Assembly: GCF_005930475.1 (NCBI RefSeq)
Contig: NZ_SJEW01000005.1
Coordinates: 1 to 64,000, forward strand
DNA from: Modestobacter altitudinis
GTDB lineage: Bacteria; Actinomycetota; Actinomycetes; Mycobacteriales; Geodermatophilaceae
Direction: 5' to 3'
DNA: 64,000 bases
Numbering within the stretch: the first letter of the stretch is position 1; each line of letters opens with the position of its first letter. This document shows, one piece after another, positions 8,325 to 18,226 of this stretch. Below the pieces are notes generated by a model. That model saw only the letters and a list, made by a program, of their open reading frames with translations, ran no database searches and was not told the DNA's origin. The translations under genes were made by a program, and so were the position numbers.

Positions 8325-9845
8325 GTGACGCGCAGCCCCACCCCTCCGACCGGCACCTCCACCCTTCAGGGGGGCACCTTGGACACTCTCGGTGGCAGGG
8401 TGCCCGTTCCGACGTACGACCGCAGTCGGGTGACCACGGGCATCGTGCACATCGGCGTGGGCGGGTTCCACCGCGCGCACCAGGCCATGTACGTGGACCG
8501 CTTGATGAACGCCGGTCTCGCGCTCGACTGGGGCATCTGCGGGGTCGGCGTCCTACCCGCTGACGTCACCATGCGCGACGCGCTGAGCGCGCAGGACGGC
8601 CTGTACACACTGGCGGTCAGGCACCCCGACGGCTCGGTCGACGCACGGGTGATCGGCTCCATCGTGGAGTACCTGTTCGCCCCCGACGATCCCGAGGCAG
8701 TGGTCGAGAAGATGGCGGCAGCGTCCACCCGGATCGTCTCGCTGACCATCACGGAGGGCAGCTACAACATCGACCCGGTCAGCCGCCGCTTCGATCCATC
8801 GGCGCCGTCGATCCAGGCAGACCTCAGCGCGGGGGCGACGCCGTCCACCGCGTTCGGCCTGGTCACCGAGGCCCTGGCCCGCCGCCGGCAGCGCGGGGTC
8901 GCCCCGTTCACGGTCCTCTCGTGCGACAACCTCCAGGGCAACGGTCGGCTGGCCTGCCAGGCGTTCACAGCCTTCGCCGAACTGCGCGACCCGGAACTGG
9001 CTTCGTGGATCCACCGTGAGGTGTCCTTCCCGGACGGCATGGTGGACCGGATCACCCCGGCGACCAAGCCACAGGACGTCACCATGATCGAGGAGCGGTT
9101 CGGGATCGCCGACGCCTGGCCGGTCGTCTGTGAGCCGTTCGCCCAGTGGGTCGTCGAGGACGACTTCCCCGCCGGCCGGCCGCCCCTGGAAGCCGTCGGA
9201 GCGCAGTTCGTCCCCGACGTGGAGCCCTACGAGTCCATGAAACTGCGCCTGCTCAACGGCAGCCACCAGGCCCTCGCCTACTTCGCCGCCCTCGCTGGCC
9301 ACCGGTTCGTCCATGAGGCCTGCCAGGACCCGATCTGGGCGCGCTTCCTCAGGGACTACATGGACCGCGAGGTGACCCCGACCCTGGATCCAGTGCCCGG
9401 GGTGGACCTGGACGCCTACAAGGCAACGCTGATCGGACGGTTCTCGAACGCCGCGGTCGCCGACACGGCAGCTCGACTGTGTGCCCAGACGTCGGCGCTC
9501 ATCCCCAAGTTCGTGCTCCCCGTGGTGCGCGACCAGCTCGCACGAGGCGGAGAGGTGCACCGGGCAGCAGCCGTCGTCGCGAGCTGGGCGCGCTTCGCGG
9601 AGGGACTCGACGAGCAGGGGCGGCCGGTCCCGATCGTCGACCGCCGGGCCGATCTCCTGCAGATCAACGCCCGGCGACAGCGGGAGGACCCGCTTGCGTT
9701 CCTGGCTGAGCGGAGCATCTTCGGGGACCTGGTCGATGACGAGCGCTTCGCTGCTCCGTTTCTGCAGGCTCTGGACTCCCTGCACCGGCACGGCGCCCGC
9801 GGCACCCTCCAACGACTCACCGAGGGTGCGGGCCTCGCGTCCTGA
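8325..9845 (+). CDS. Mannitol dehydrogenase-family polyol/uronate oxidoreductase
   Basis: A 506-residue NAD-dependent long-chain dehydrogenase. The N-terminal domain starts with GIVHIGVGGFHRAHQAMYVD, the nucleotide-binding signature. The catalytic signature KLRLLNGSHQALAYFA near residue 307 carries the conserved Lys, Asn and His. Family members oxidise mannitol, arabinitol, fructuronate or tagaturonate; the exact polyol cannot be told from sequence. A perfect palindrome lies just before the GTG start, suggesting MerR-type control. An alternative start is TTG 8379. Length is as expected for the family. Confidence 0.85.
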   Translation: MTRSPTPPTGTSTLQGGTLDTLGGRVPVPTYDRSRVTTGIVHIGVGGFHRAHQAMYVDRLMNAGLALDWGICGVGVLPADVTMRDALSAQDGLYTLAVRHPDGSVDARVIGSIVEYLFAPDDPEAVVEKMAAASTRIVSLTITEGSYNIDPVSRRFDPSAPSIQADLSAGATPSTAFGLVTEALARRRQRGVAPFTVLSCDNLQGNGRLACQAFTAFAELRDPELASWIHREVSFPDGMVDRITPATKPQDVTMIEERFGIADAWPVVCEPFAQWVVEDDFPAGRPPLEAVGAQFVPDVEPYESMKLRLLNGSHQALAYFAALAGHRFVHEACQDPIWARFLRDYMDREVTPTLDPVPGVDLDAYKATLIGRFSNAAVADTAARLCAQTSALIPKFVLPVVRDQLARGGEVHRAAAVVASWARFAEGLDEQGRPVPIVDRRADLLQINARRQREDPLAFLAERSIFGDLVDDERFAAPFLQALDSLHRHGARGTLQRLTEGAGLAS

Positions 9846-9899
9846 CCGGGCTGCGGGCCCACAGCTGGTGCGGACCGGCGCTGCAGCTGCCCAGTCAGC

Positions 9900-9914
9900 C
9901 TCACGTAGCGTGAG
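9900..9914 (+). promoter_or_regulatory. RNase J promoter with inverted repeat around the -10 box
   Basis: Arms CTCACG and CGTGAG flank TAG, placing a -10-like TAGCGT (9906-9911) inside the repeat. It ends 8 bases before the RNase J ATG. No ribosome binding site is seen, so a leaderless mRNA is likely. The repeat could bind a regulator or RNase J mRNA could fold there; this is inference. Confidence 0.4.
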
Positions 9915-9918
9915 TGTC

Positions 9919-11604
9919 ATGAGCCGCAGGCGTCGTGACCACGAGACCCTCCCGACACTGGCTCCCTCGGCACTGCGCGTGGTGCCACTGGGCGGACTGG
10001 GTGAGATCGGCCGCAACATGACCGTGTTCGAGCATGCCGGCAAGCTGCTGGTCGTCGACTGCGGCGTGCTGTTCCCCGAGGAGCACCAACCGGGGATCGA
10101 CGTGATCCTCCCCGACTTCACCTCGATCCGGGACCGGCTCGATGACGTGGTGGCCGTCGTGCTCACCCACGGGCACGAGGACCACATCGGCGGCGTCCCC
10201 TACCTGCTGCGTGAGCGGCAGGACATCCCGGTCGTCGGCTCGAAGCTGACCCTGGCCTTCCTCGAGGCCAAGCTCAAGGAGCACCGGATCACCCCGGTCA
10301 CCCGACAGGTCGCCGCGGGCGACCGGATCGACCTGGGCCCGTTCGGCTTGGAGTTCCTGGCCGTGAACCACTCCATCCCCGACGCCCTGGCCGTGGCCAT
10401 CCGCACTGCGGCCGGGCTGGTGCTGCACACCGGCGACTTCAAGATGGACCAGTTCCCGCTGGACCGCCGGATCACCGACTTGCGCGGGTTCGCCCGCCTG
10501 GGCGAGGAGGGGGTCGACCTCTTCCTCACCGACTCCACCAACGCCGACGTGCCTGGTTTCACGATGTCCGAGGGCGAGCTCACCCCGGCCATCGACCAGG
10601 TGTTCCGAACGGCGCCCAAGCGGGTCATCGTCTCCAGCTTCGCCAGCCACGTCCACCGCATCCAGCAGGTCCTCGACGCCGCGCAGGAGCACGGCCGCAA
10701 GGTGGCCTTCGTCGGCCGGTCGATGGTCCGCAACATGGGCATCGCCCGCGACCTCGGCTACCTGCGGGTGCCCAAGGGCTTGGTGGTCGACATGAAGGTG
10801 CTGGAGAAGCTGCCCGCCGACCAGGTCTGCCTCATCTGCACCGGCTCACAGGGCGAGCCGATGGCAGCGCTGTCCCGGATGGCCAACCGAGACCACGTCA
10901 TCCGCATCGCCGAGGGCGACACCGTGCTGCTGGCCAGCTCGCTCATCCCCGGCAACGAGAACGCCATCTACCGGATCATCAACGAGTTCACCCGGCTGGG
11001 CGCCAACGTCGTCCACAAGGGGAACGCGAAGGTGCACGTCTCCGGGCACGCCAGCGCCGGCGAGCTCGTCTACTGCTACAACGTCGTCCGGCCGCGCAAC
11101 GTCCTGCCCGTGCACGGCGAGTGGCGACACCTTCAGGCCAACGCCGACCTGGCGATCCGTACCGGCGTGGACCCGAGCCGGGTCGTGCTCGCCGAAGACG
11201 GCGCCGTGGTCGACCTGGTCGACGGCCGGGCGTCGATCACCGGCCGGGTCCCGGCGAGCAACGTCTACGTGGACGGATCCACCGTCGGCGGGGCGACCGA
11301 GGCCTCGCTGACCGACCGGCGGACGCTGGCCGAGGAGGGCGTAATCACGGTCGTCGCGATCATCGATGCGGACACTGGGCGACTGGCTGAGGCGCCGGAC
11401 TTCCTGGTGCGAGGGTTCGTGCACGAGGCGTCGTCCTTCGACGCGGCGGTGCCGCTGATCGAGAAGGAGCTGGCTCGGGCCGCCGAGGAAGGGGTCACCG
11501 ACGTCGTCCAACTCGAGGGGCTGATCGCCCGTGCCGTCGGCACCTGGGCGCACCGCAGCCACCGCCGCAGCCCGATGATCATCCCCGTGGTCATCGACGC
11601 CTGA
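9919..11604 (+). CDS. rnj: Ribonuclease J
   Basis: A 561-residue metallo-beta-lactamase/beta-CASP nuclease. Visible elements are VVPLGGLGEIGRNMTV at the start, the zinc motif LTHGHEDHIGG around residues 83-93, HTGDFKMDQ, the beta-CASP features SSFASHVHRIQQ and CTGSQGEPMAALSRM, and the C-terminal dimerisation domain. RNase J combines 5'-3' exonuclease and endonuclease activity in rRNA maturation and mRNA turnover in the cytoplasm. Length matches actinobacterial homologues. ATG 9919 is the first start fitting the family N-terminus; upstream in-frame sequence overlaps the preceding gene. Confidence 0.95.
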   Translation: MSRRRRDHETLPTLAPSALRVVPLGGLGEIGRNMTVFEHAGKLLVVDCGVLFPEEHQPGIDVILPDFTSIRDRLDDVVAVVLTHGHEDHIGGVPYLLRERQDIPVVGSKLTLAFLEAKLKEHRITPVTRQVAAGDRIDLGPFGLEFLAVNHSIPDALAVAIRTAAGLVLHTGDFKMDQFPLDRRITDLRGFARLGEEGVDLFLTDSTNADVPGFTMSEGELTPAIDQVFRTAPKRVIVSSFASHVHRIQQVLDAAQEHGRKVAFVGRSMVRNMGIARDLGYLRVPKGLVVDMKVLEKLPADQVCLICTGSQGEPMAALSRMANRDHVIRIAEGDTVLLASSLIPGNENAIYRIINEFTRLGANVVHKGNAKVHVSGHASAGELVYCYNVVRPRNVLPVHGEWRHLQANADLAIRTGVDPSRVVLAEDGAVVDLVDGRASITGRVPASNVYVDGSTVGGATEASLTDRRTLAEEGVITVVAIIDADTGRLAEAPDFLVRGFVHEASSFDAAVPLIEKELARAAEEGVTDVVQLEGLIARAVGTWAHRSHRRSPMIIPVVIDA

Positions 11605-12299
11605 CCGCCAGGATCAGGAGCTGGAGCGGCCTCGCGGTGGCCGACCAGGGCTCTACGCCGTCCCCCAGCACTCCGCGCGAGCCCTGCCCTCGGCTCGGCG
11701 AGCGCACCGCCTGTCGGTGATGGGCCGATTCCCGGAGCGCCGGGTGAGGGCGGCGGTCGCGGTCCGGTGGTCGTCCGAGCGCGTCGATGTCCGCCACGCT
11801 GGCCTGACAGGCGGCCTCCTCGCGGCCGGTGAGCAGACCGGCGACCCGGTGTGTTCGGCGACGGCGATCCCGCCGACCATTCGACGGGCGTCGGGGTGGC
11901 CCGGGAGGCTGAGCAGGCCGACGGTGACGGCCGGCGCGGCCACCAGGTCCTGCGGATCTGCCGCCGCGTGGTCGACTCAGCTCACCTCGGCGTAGCAGGT
12001 CAGTAATTCGCGCACCGCCGGAGGATGAGCTGGATGGCCGCGCACCCGGGTGGTCATTCACAGGACGCCGACGGCGGCCGGATCCAGCTGGACAGGCGTC
12101 AGTACGGCGCGCGGATCCTGCTGGCCAGGGCCATGGACCAGGCGCCGCGCGGCACCGGGTCGGGGAGACCGGGCGTGTGAGACGGCAGATGGCCCGTTGC
12201 GTGGCGAGCCGCCGGGATGGGCACTGATCAAGCGTCTTCGGTCCTCGCAGGTGGTCATGCTCGCGCGACACCACGGTGATGAACCCCACCGCAACACTT
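11605..12299. other. Intergenic region, possible decayed minus-strand gene
   Basis: About 700 bases without a confident gene. On the minus strand a coding-like frame reads AVRELLTCYAEVS, a TGA, then DPQDLVAAPAVTVGLLSLPG before losing coherence near 11850. This could be a decayed reading frame, but I recognise no family. Confidence 0.3.
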
Positions 12300-12319
12300 C
12301 CCTGACGTCAGGGTATGTT
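12300..12319 (+). promoter_or_regulatory. Putative MerR-controlled promoter of the first SulP gene (site 2)
   Basis: CCCTGACGTCAGGG (12300-12313) is a perfect 14-bp palindrome followed directly by a -10-like TATGTT (12314-12319). The arrangement of palindrome abutting the -10 is as for MerR-family activators. A MerR gene lies downstream of the second SulP gene. The leader to the SulP ATG is about 180 bases. Confidence 0.6.
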
Positions 12320-12508
12320 GATGACGACGCCACGGCCCCTCGGCCGTCGCCCCCGGAACGCAGACGTTCCGGACCCCGTCGCCGGCGGCCTCCTGCTGGG
12401 GAGCCACACCGTGCACGTCCGGTGCCTCACGCACCCATTCCCGCTTCGCGACACTCCCAGTGCCGCGCTCCCCCTGCGTCACCAGGCGCACGACCCGGAA
12501 ACGGTGAC

Positions 12509-13999
12509 ATGACTCCTGCTCTGCCGGCGCCGCCCAAGCCGCGCCTGGCCCGACCCACCTGGCTCTCCCCGAGAGTCGCCCGCACCGAGGCCCTCGCCGG
12601 CGTCGTCGTTGCCCTGGCGCTCATCCCCGAGGCGATCAGCTTCTCGATCCTCGCCGGCGTCGACCCCCGGGTCGGCCTGTTCTCCTCGTTCGTGATGGCC
12701 GTGGTGATCGCCTTCACCGGCGGTCGCCCCGCCATGATCACCGCCGCCACCGGGGCCATCGCCCTGGTCGTCGCGCCTCTGGCGCTGGAGCACGGCGTGG
12801 AGTACCTGCTCGCCGCCGTCATCCTGGGCGGCGTCTTCCAAGTGCTCCTGGGCCTCTCCGGCTTCGCCCGGCTGATGCGGTTCATCCCGCGCAGCGTCAT
12901 GGTGGGCTTCGTCAACGCCCTGGCCATCATGATCTTCATGGCACAACTGCCGCAGCTGACCGACGTCCCCTGGCTGGTCTACCCGATGGTCGCTGTCGGG
13001 CTGCTCATCATCGTCGGACTGCCCCGGCTGACGACGGCGATCCCCGCCGCACTGGTGTCGATCGTCGTGCTCACCGCGCTCACCATCGCCGCCGCGCTCA
13101 CCGTGCCGAACGTGGGCGACGAAGGGGCGCTCCCCGACAGCCTGCCCTTCTTCGGGATCCCCGACCTGCCGTTCACCTTCGAGACGCTGTCCATCATCGC
13201 GCCCTACGCGCTCGGCGTGGCCTTCGTCGGGCTCATGGAGTCCCTCATGACCGCCAAGCTGGTCGACGACCTGACTGACACCCACTCCGACAAGACCCGC
13301 GAGTCCTGGGGCCAGGGCGTGGCCAACGTCGCCTCCGGCTTCTTCGGCGGCATGGGCGGCTGCGCCATGATCGGCCAGACCATGATCAACGTGAAGTCCG
13401 GCGCTCGCACCCGGCTGTCGACCTTCCTGGCCGGAGTCTTCCTCCTCGTCCTGGTCGTCGCGCTGGGGGACGTGGTGGCACTGATCCCGATGGCCGCTCT
13501 CGTGGCCGTGATGATCTTCGTGGCCGGCGCGACCTTCGACTGGCACAGCCTGCGGACGATCCACACCATGCCCCGCAGCGAGACGCTGGTGATGGTCTCC
13601 ACCGTGGCGGTCACGCTGGCGACCCACAACCTCGCCATCGGGGTGGGCGTCGGCGTCCTGGTCGCCTGCGTCGCCTTCGCCCGTCGGGTCGCGCATCTCG
13701 TCGAGGTCACCAGCGAGACCGACCCCGATGGGGACACCCGGGTGTACTCCGTGCAGGGCGCCCTCTTCTTCGCCTCCAGCAACGACCTGTACAGCCGGTT
13801 CGACTACGCCGGCGATCCGGAGAACGTGGTCATCGACCTGACCGACGCGCACGTGTGGGACGCCTCCACCGTCGCCGCACTCGACGCGATCACTCACAAG
13901 TACGAGACCCGGGGCAAGCACGTCGAGGTCATCGGCCTCAGCGGGCACTCCGCCGCCCGCTATGACCGACACAGCGGCCAGCTCGCTGGCGCCCACTGA
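12509..13999 (+). CDS. SulP family inorganic anion transporter with STAS domain (copy 1)
   Basis: A 496-residue SLC26/SulP membrane protein. Residues 20-390 contain the hydrophobic transport core; the signature region [20 protein letters not shown] is at about residues 37-56. Residues 400-490 form a cytoplasmic STAS domain ([33 protein letters not shown]). Family members carry sulfate, bicarbonate or other anions; the ion here is unknown. It is a close paralogue of the SulP gene at 15294. It carries an upstream MerR-type palindrome. The start follows the family N-terminus; the ribosome binding site is weak. Confidence 0.9.
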   Translation: MTPALPAPPKPRLARPTWLSPRVARTEALAGVVVALALIPEAISFSILAGVDPRVGLFSSFVMAVVIAFTGGRPAMITAATGAIALVVAPLALEHGVEYLLAAVILGGVFQVLLGLSGFARLMRFIPRSVMVGFVNALAIMIFMAQLPQLTDVPWLVYPMVAVGLLIIVGLPRLTTAIPAALVSIVVLTALTIAAALTVPNVGDEGALPDSLPFFGIPDLPFTFETLSIIAPYALGVAFVGLMESLMTAKLVDDLTDTHSDKTRESWGQGVANVASGFFGGMGGCAMIGQTMINVKSGARTRLSTFLAGVFLLVLVVALGDVVALIPMAALVAVMIFVAGATFDWHSLRTIHTMPRSETLVMVSTVAVTLATHNLAIGVGVGVLVACVAFARRVAHLVEVTSETDPDGDTRVYSVQGALFFASSNDLYSRFDYAGDPENVVIDLTDAHVWDASTVAALDAITHKYETRGKHVEVIGLSGHSAARYDRHSGQLAGAH

Positions 14000-15093
14000 C
14001 TCGCCGTCCACTCCCCAGGCCGCGCCGGCTCTCGTGATCCGGCTGACAGACCTCCGGGGCGGTCGGCTGCTGGCCGCCCGGCCGCCCCGAGCTCCCCGCA
14101 CCGCAGGCAGGAGAGTGCAGGATCCGATGCCCGTTCCCGACAGCGGACCGTGGTGGCTCAGCACCCTCATCGTGGACGTCACAGGGCTGCTCCAACACCA
14201 GCTGCGACGCGACCGGGACCACCCTGGGCGCCACCACGGGACTCGACGAGGACCGGGCGGGCGGTCGCGATCCCAGTCCACTTTCGACGATGACCGCATT
14301 GCCGCCATGCTCTACGACCAACACCTGTTCGACGAGTCACTCTTCCCCCCGGCCGAAGACCCTCCGACCGACTCCGACGACGACCCCCGGGGCCACCGCC
14401 ACGGATGACGGCCACATCGACAGGGTCAGGACGGCGTGGTCCGGAGGGCGTGGTCACGGCGACTCGGCGTGCCTGCGTCTCATCGAGCACAGGTGCAGCA
14501 CGACTACAGCCGGAGCACCGATCACCCCGCCAGCCACGACGTAGGCACTGACCTCCGACCACGCGAGAGAGGCGTTCGACACCGCAGGTCGGTCACGAAC
14601 GACACCTCGCCCCTCGGCGCGGCAGGAGCACGGCAGGGCTCCCCATGGTCGCGAGCCCGAACTCCCCCGATCAGGCGGCTGGTCCGTGCGATGAACTGCC
14701 GGTGCCAGATCCCGTCCTGGGTGAGCGTCAGCGGCTCCCCCCTTCGAGCGGCGGCCAGCGAACCGACCAACCGGATCGTGGACTGATCGGCCGGCATCAG
14801 GAGGAGCAGGAGGACGCGAGCCAGGTCCGTGACCAGCGTGGCCGGATCGCACCCGACACAGTTGCGCTGGTCGGTGGTGCGGTGCTGCCTCTGGTGGTGG
14901 CGCTGGCGGCGATGGCGCTCCCTACGCCTCGTCCGGTGGACCAGCTGCCATCGGTCGACGGGCCGGCGCTCATCGACGACGTCCCGCCACCACCAGTGGA
15001 CCCTGGACCTCCGGCGGGGACAGCCCTGACGCAGCTGCCGATTCAGATGGCGAGCGCTCCAGGCTGTGAGGCTCGCCGCCATGCGGCAGGGAA
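14000..15093. other. Spacer between the two SulP genes, no confident gene
   Basis: About 1.1 kb in which several overlapping frames are open on both strands, as expected at this GC content. A minus-strand frame near 14470-14560 has a possible membrane segment (SAYVVAGGVIGAPAVVVLHL), and a plus-strand frame near 14870-14930 another. Neither has a convincing start or family motif. It may contain a degenerate small membrane-protein gene. Confidence 0.35.
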
Positions 15094-15119
15094 CAACTAC
15101 GTCACGTAAGGGTTAGATT
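15094..15119 (+). promoter_or_regulatory. Putative MerR-controlled promoter of the second SulP gene (site 3)
   Basis: ACGTAAGGGT (15104-15113) matches one arm of the palindromes at 8297 and 12300. It is followed at the same spacing by a -10-like TAGATT (15114-15119). The other arm is degenerate. The gene starts 175 bases further on, similar to the leader of the first SulP gene. Confidence 0.5.
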
Positions 15120-15293
15120 GTGCAGGCGCTAGGACCGCCGGGGACTGCACACCCCGACCGCGGACGATCGGCGCGCCCGCCCGACGGCAGCCTCTGCAGG
15201 TCGGGTCCCGACTCGGGGTGCAGCGCCGCACCTCTTCCCACCCGCGCCCATGCGGACACCCGCGCCGCACGGCGCTCGACCGAAGACGGTGGC

Positions 15294-16772
15294 ATGTCCT
15301 CCCTGCCCGCACTGTCCGCACCAAGCCGACCGGCCTGGCTGTCTCCCCGGGTGGCCCGCACCGAGGTCCTCGCCGGCCTCGTCGTGGCGCTGGCGCTGAT
15401 CCCCGAGGCGATCAGCTTCTCGATCATCGCGGGCGTCGACCCGCGGGTCGGTCTGTTCGCATCCTTCACGATGGCGGTGGTCATCTCCTTCACCGGCGGC
15501 CGCCCGGCGATGATCAGCGCCGCGACCGGCGCCGTCGCCCTGGTCATCGCCCCGCTGGTGCACGAGCACGGCCTGGGCTACCTGCTGGCCGCCGTCGTCC
15601 TCGGCGGGATCTTCCAGATCCTGATCGGCCTGGCCGGCTTCGCCCGACTGATGCGCTTCATCCCGCGCAGCGTCATGGTCGGCTTCGTCAACGCCCTGGC
15701 CATCCTGATCTTCACCGCCCAGCTGCCGCAGCTCATCGACGTCCCCTGGCTGGTCTACCCCATGGTGGCCGTCGGGCTGGCCATCATCTTCGGGCTGCCC
15801 CGCATCACCAACGCGATCCCCGCGCCGCTGGTCAGCATCATCGTGCTCACCGTCATCACCGTGGTCGCCGGCATCGGGGTCCCCAACGTCGGCGACGAGG
15901 GCGACCTGCCCAACAGCCTGCCGTTCCTCGCCCTGCCCGACGTCCCGCTCACCTTCGAGACGCTGCGGATCATCGCCCCCTACGCCCTCGGTGTGGCCTT
16001 CGTCGGGCTCATGGAGTCGCTGATGACCGCGAAGCTGGTCGACGACATCACCGACACCCACTCCGACAAGACCCGCGAGTCCTGGGGCCAGGGCGTGGCC
16101 AACATCGTCACCGGCTTCTTCGGCGGCATGGGCGGTTGCGCCATGATCGGCCAGACCATGATCAACGTGAAGTCCGGGGCCCGCACCCGGCTGTCGACCT
16201 TCCTCGCCGGGGTCTTCCTGCTCATCCTGGTCGTCGCCCTGGGCGACATCGTCGCGATCATCCCGATGGCCGCGCTCGTCGCCGTGATGATCTTCGTGTC
16301 GATCGCCACCTTCGACTGGCACAGCCTGCGCACCCTGCACACCATGCCGCGCAGCGAGACCCTGGTGATGCTCGCGACCGTCGCCGTGGTCGTGTACACC
16401 GACAACCTCGCCATCGGCGTCGGGGTGGGCGTGCTGGTCGCCTGCGTGGCCTTCGCCCGGCGCATCGCCCACCTCGTCGAGGTCACCGCGACAACCGACG
16501 AGCAGGGCCGCCGCGTCTACTCGGTGCACGGCGCGCTGTTCTTCGCCTCCAGCAACGACCTCTACACCCAGTTCGACTACGCCGGCGACCCCGCCGAGGT
16601 GGTCATCGACCTGTCCAACGCCCAGGTGTGGGACGCCTCCACCGTCGCCGCACTCGACGCGATCACCTACAAGTACGAGACTCGGGGCAAGACTGCCACC
16701 GTGGTCGGGCTCAGCGACCACTCCGCGGCCCGTTACGAGCGGCACGCCGGGCAGCTGAGCGGAGGTCACTGA
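15294..16772 (+). CDS. SulP family inorganic anion transporter with STAS domain (copy 2)
   Basis: A 492-residue SLC26/SulP transporter, nearly colinear and very similar to the copy at 12509. Shared parts include [47 protein letters not shown], and the STAS region [14 protein letters not shown] with [14 protein letters not shown]. The MerR regulator overlaps its stop (TGATG), so both are cotranscribed. Likely a plasma-membrane anion transporter controlled by that MerR. ATG 15294 is chosen by alignment with copy 1, although the frame is open further upstream. The presence of two copies suggests recent tandem duplication. Confidence 0.9.
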   Translation: MSSLPALSAPSRPAWLSPRVARTEVLAGLVVALALIPEAISFSIIAGVDPRVGLFASFTMAVVISFTGGRPAMISAATGAVALVIAPLVHEHGLGYLLAAVVLGGIFQILIGLAGFARLMRFIPRSVMVGFVNALAILIFTAQLPQLIDVPWLVYPMVAVGLAIIFGLPRITNAIPAPLVSIIVLTVITVVAGIGVPNVGDEGDLPNSLPFLALPDVPLTFETLRIIAPYALGVAFVGLMESLMTAKLVDDITDTHSDKTRESWGQGVANIVTGFFGGMGGCAMIGQTMINVKSGARTRLSTFLAGVFLLILVVALGDIVAIIPMAALVAVMIFVSIATFDWHSLRTLHTMPRSETLVMLATVAVVVYTDNLAIGVGVGVLVACVAFARRIAHLVEVTATTDEQGRRVYSVHGALFFASSNDLYTQFDYAGDPAEVVIDLSNAQVWDASTVAALDAITYKYETRGKTATVVGLSDHSAARYERHAGQLSGGH

Positions 16773-17215
16773 TGTCCCCCACCAACAGGTCGACGACGGC
16801 CCCCTCGCCTGAGGAGCGGACGCCGAACCCCCGTGCGGGTCTCATGCAGATCGGGCAGGTCGCCGAGCGGACCGGGCTGAGCCTGCGCACGATCCGCTGG
16901 TACGAGGAGACCGGGCTCGTCGTCCCGACCACCCGCAGCGACGGTGGGTTCCGGCTCTACAGCGACGAGGACGTCGAACGCCTCGAGGTCATCAAGCGGA
17001 TGAAGCCCCTCGGCTTCTCCCTCGAGGAGATGCAGGAGCTGCTCAACCTGCTGCACGACCTCACCCACGGACGCGGCGACCGAGGGCAGCTGATCGACCG
17101 GCTGGCGATGTTCCACCAAGCGGCCACGGCCCGGGTCACCGCCTTGCGAGACCAGCTGTCCTACGCCGAGGGCTTCGCCGACACACTGGCGAGTCACCTG
17201 GAATGCCACCAGTGA
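16772..17215 (+). CDS. MerR family transcriptional regulator, coupled to SulP copy 2
   Basis: A 147-residue regulator. Residues 25-95 form the MerR winged helix: MQIGQVAERTGLSLRTIRWY, EETGLVVPTTRSDGGFRLYS and KPLGFSLEEMQELL. A C-terminal coiled coil (about 105-140) serves dimerisation. There is no metal-binding Cys cluster as in CueR or ZntR; a single Cys occurs near the end (LECHQ). Its ATG overlaps the SulP stop. It is the natural candidate to bind the four related operators in this window; the effector is unknown and could be an anion or its metabolite. Confidence 0.88.
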   Translation: MSPTNRSTTAPSPEERTPNPRAGLMQIGQVAERTGLSLRTIRWYEETGLVVPTTRSDGGFRLYSDEDVERLEVIKRMKPLGFSLEEMQELLNLLHDLTHGRGDRGQLIDRLAMFHQAATARVTALRDQLSYAEGFADTLASHLECHQ

Positions 17216-17572
17216 CTCTGCGTACCGTGACCTGAGCAGTCCTGGCGCTCGCGCATGTCGTACGGCCCCGCCGACGGTGGGTTCAGGCGGCCGAAGGCCG
17301 GTCTAACGCCGCCGACCAGATCCCCGCGCGCCTCAACAGCCAGAGTGCGCAGCGCGCATCAGCGCCCTCAGGCGTCAAGGCAGCAACCGTCGCCAGCGTT
17401 CTCACCGGGCCGGCGAGCTGTCTGGCCGTCCTCCGGCAGGTCCAGGTCGACGTCGCTGCGCAGGCGGTGAGCAGGGATTCAAGGTCACCAACGTCGTAGT
17501 TGGATACACACAGGCGGGCTGACGCTGTCTGATCGGCCATTCGGTGGGGGCGGCGCCCGTCCTAGTCCGTGA
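17216..17572. other. Intergenic region without a recognisable gene
   Basis: About 350 bases between MerR and the convergent nucleotidyltransferase gene. Short frames on both strands show no family motif or ribosome binding site. I see nothing definite in it. Confidence 0.4.
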
Positions 17573-18154
17573 TCAGAGCGGACGACAAGCCAAGCCGCAA
17601 ACGGTCACGTAGCTGGACCGCTGAACCTGTGCCACCAGGGGTTCCACGGCGAGCGCCCACTGCTCGGAGGTGCGCACGACAGGGTTGACCGGGAGGTCGA
17701 GTCGCTGCTCAGCGCGCTCCGCAGCCTCGGCAACCGCGACACCAGGCGGCGACCCCACCACCAGGACGTCGACGTCTCTGGCCGGAGGCGTCTCGTGACC
17801 GGCGAGGCCGTCTGCCCATTCGCCGAAGATCAGCACGCACTGGGTTGCCGCGAGTGCTGAGAACTCTTCCCCGACGACCGGAACTGGTCCAGACCTGGCC
17901 GCGAGGAACTCGGGAAGCGCTCGTGCACAACTGTGTGTCGTGTCCGCCTGGTAGACATCAGCCGAATGGTGCAGGCGCTGGGTCACCAAGCCACCCGCCA
18001 CCAGTGGCCGTACTTCCAGGTCGACAGCCCACGTCGGCATCCCCACGTCCACGGCCAGTTCTACGAGAGCGAATGCTTGGGCCGGGTGCAGGAAGAGGCG
18101 CGCCAAGATCTCGGCCTGACACCTGGTCAAGTGCCTGGGTGGGCCCTCACTCAT
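17573..18154 (-). CDS. Winged-helix protein with nucleotidyltransferase-like C-terminus
   Basis: A 193-residue protein. Residues 8-65 look like an ArsR/MarR-type winged helix (LTRCQAEILARLFLHPAQAF; VRPLVAGGLVTQRL). Residues 95-190 resemble a minimal nucleotidyltransferase fold (VLIFGEWADGLAG, then RDVDVLVVG). The GSxARG glycine-serine motif is altered to FGEWADG, but the Asp pair DVDVLVVG is kept. Such fusions are seen in actinobacteria as probable regulators; function is unproven. A perfect 18-bp palindrome of the MerR type lies about 77 bp upstream of its ATG, linking it to the SulP/MerR regulon. Confidence 0.6.
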   Translation of the reverse strand: MSEGPPRHLTRCQAEILARLFLHPAQAFALVELAVDVGMPTWAVDLEVRPLVAGGLVTQRLHHSADVYQADTTHSCARALPEFLAARSGPVPVVGEEFSALAATQCVLIFGEWADGLAGHETPPARDVDVLVVGSPPGVAVAEAAERAEQRLDLPVNPVVRTSEQWALAVEPLVAQVQRSSYVTVCGLACRPL

Positions 18155-18226
18155 ACCGGCGCCTCCGCAGTGCGGCCCGCAGGACGGTTGCTGCCCGGCA
18201 GCCCAGCGAGGCCTTCCGAATGTCCT

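Noticed and set aside
12050-12508. N-terminal extension of SulP copy 1 to 12050
   Set aside because: The extension is not shared by copy 2 or the family, covers the putative MerR promoter at 12300-12319, and reads as low-complexity sequence.
14522-15082. Minus-strand 186-codon frame between the SulP genes as a real gene
   Set aside because: Composition is Arg-rich and unlike real proteins over most of its length, with no ribosome binding site or recognisable motif.
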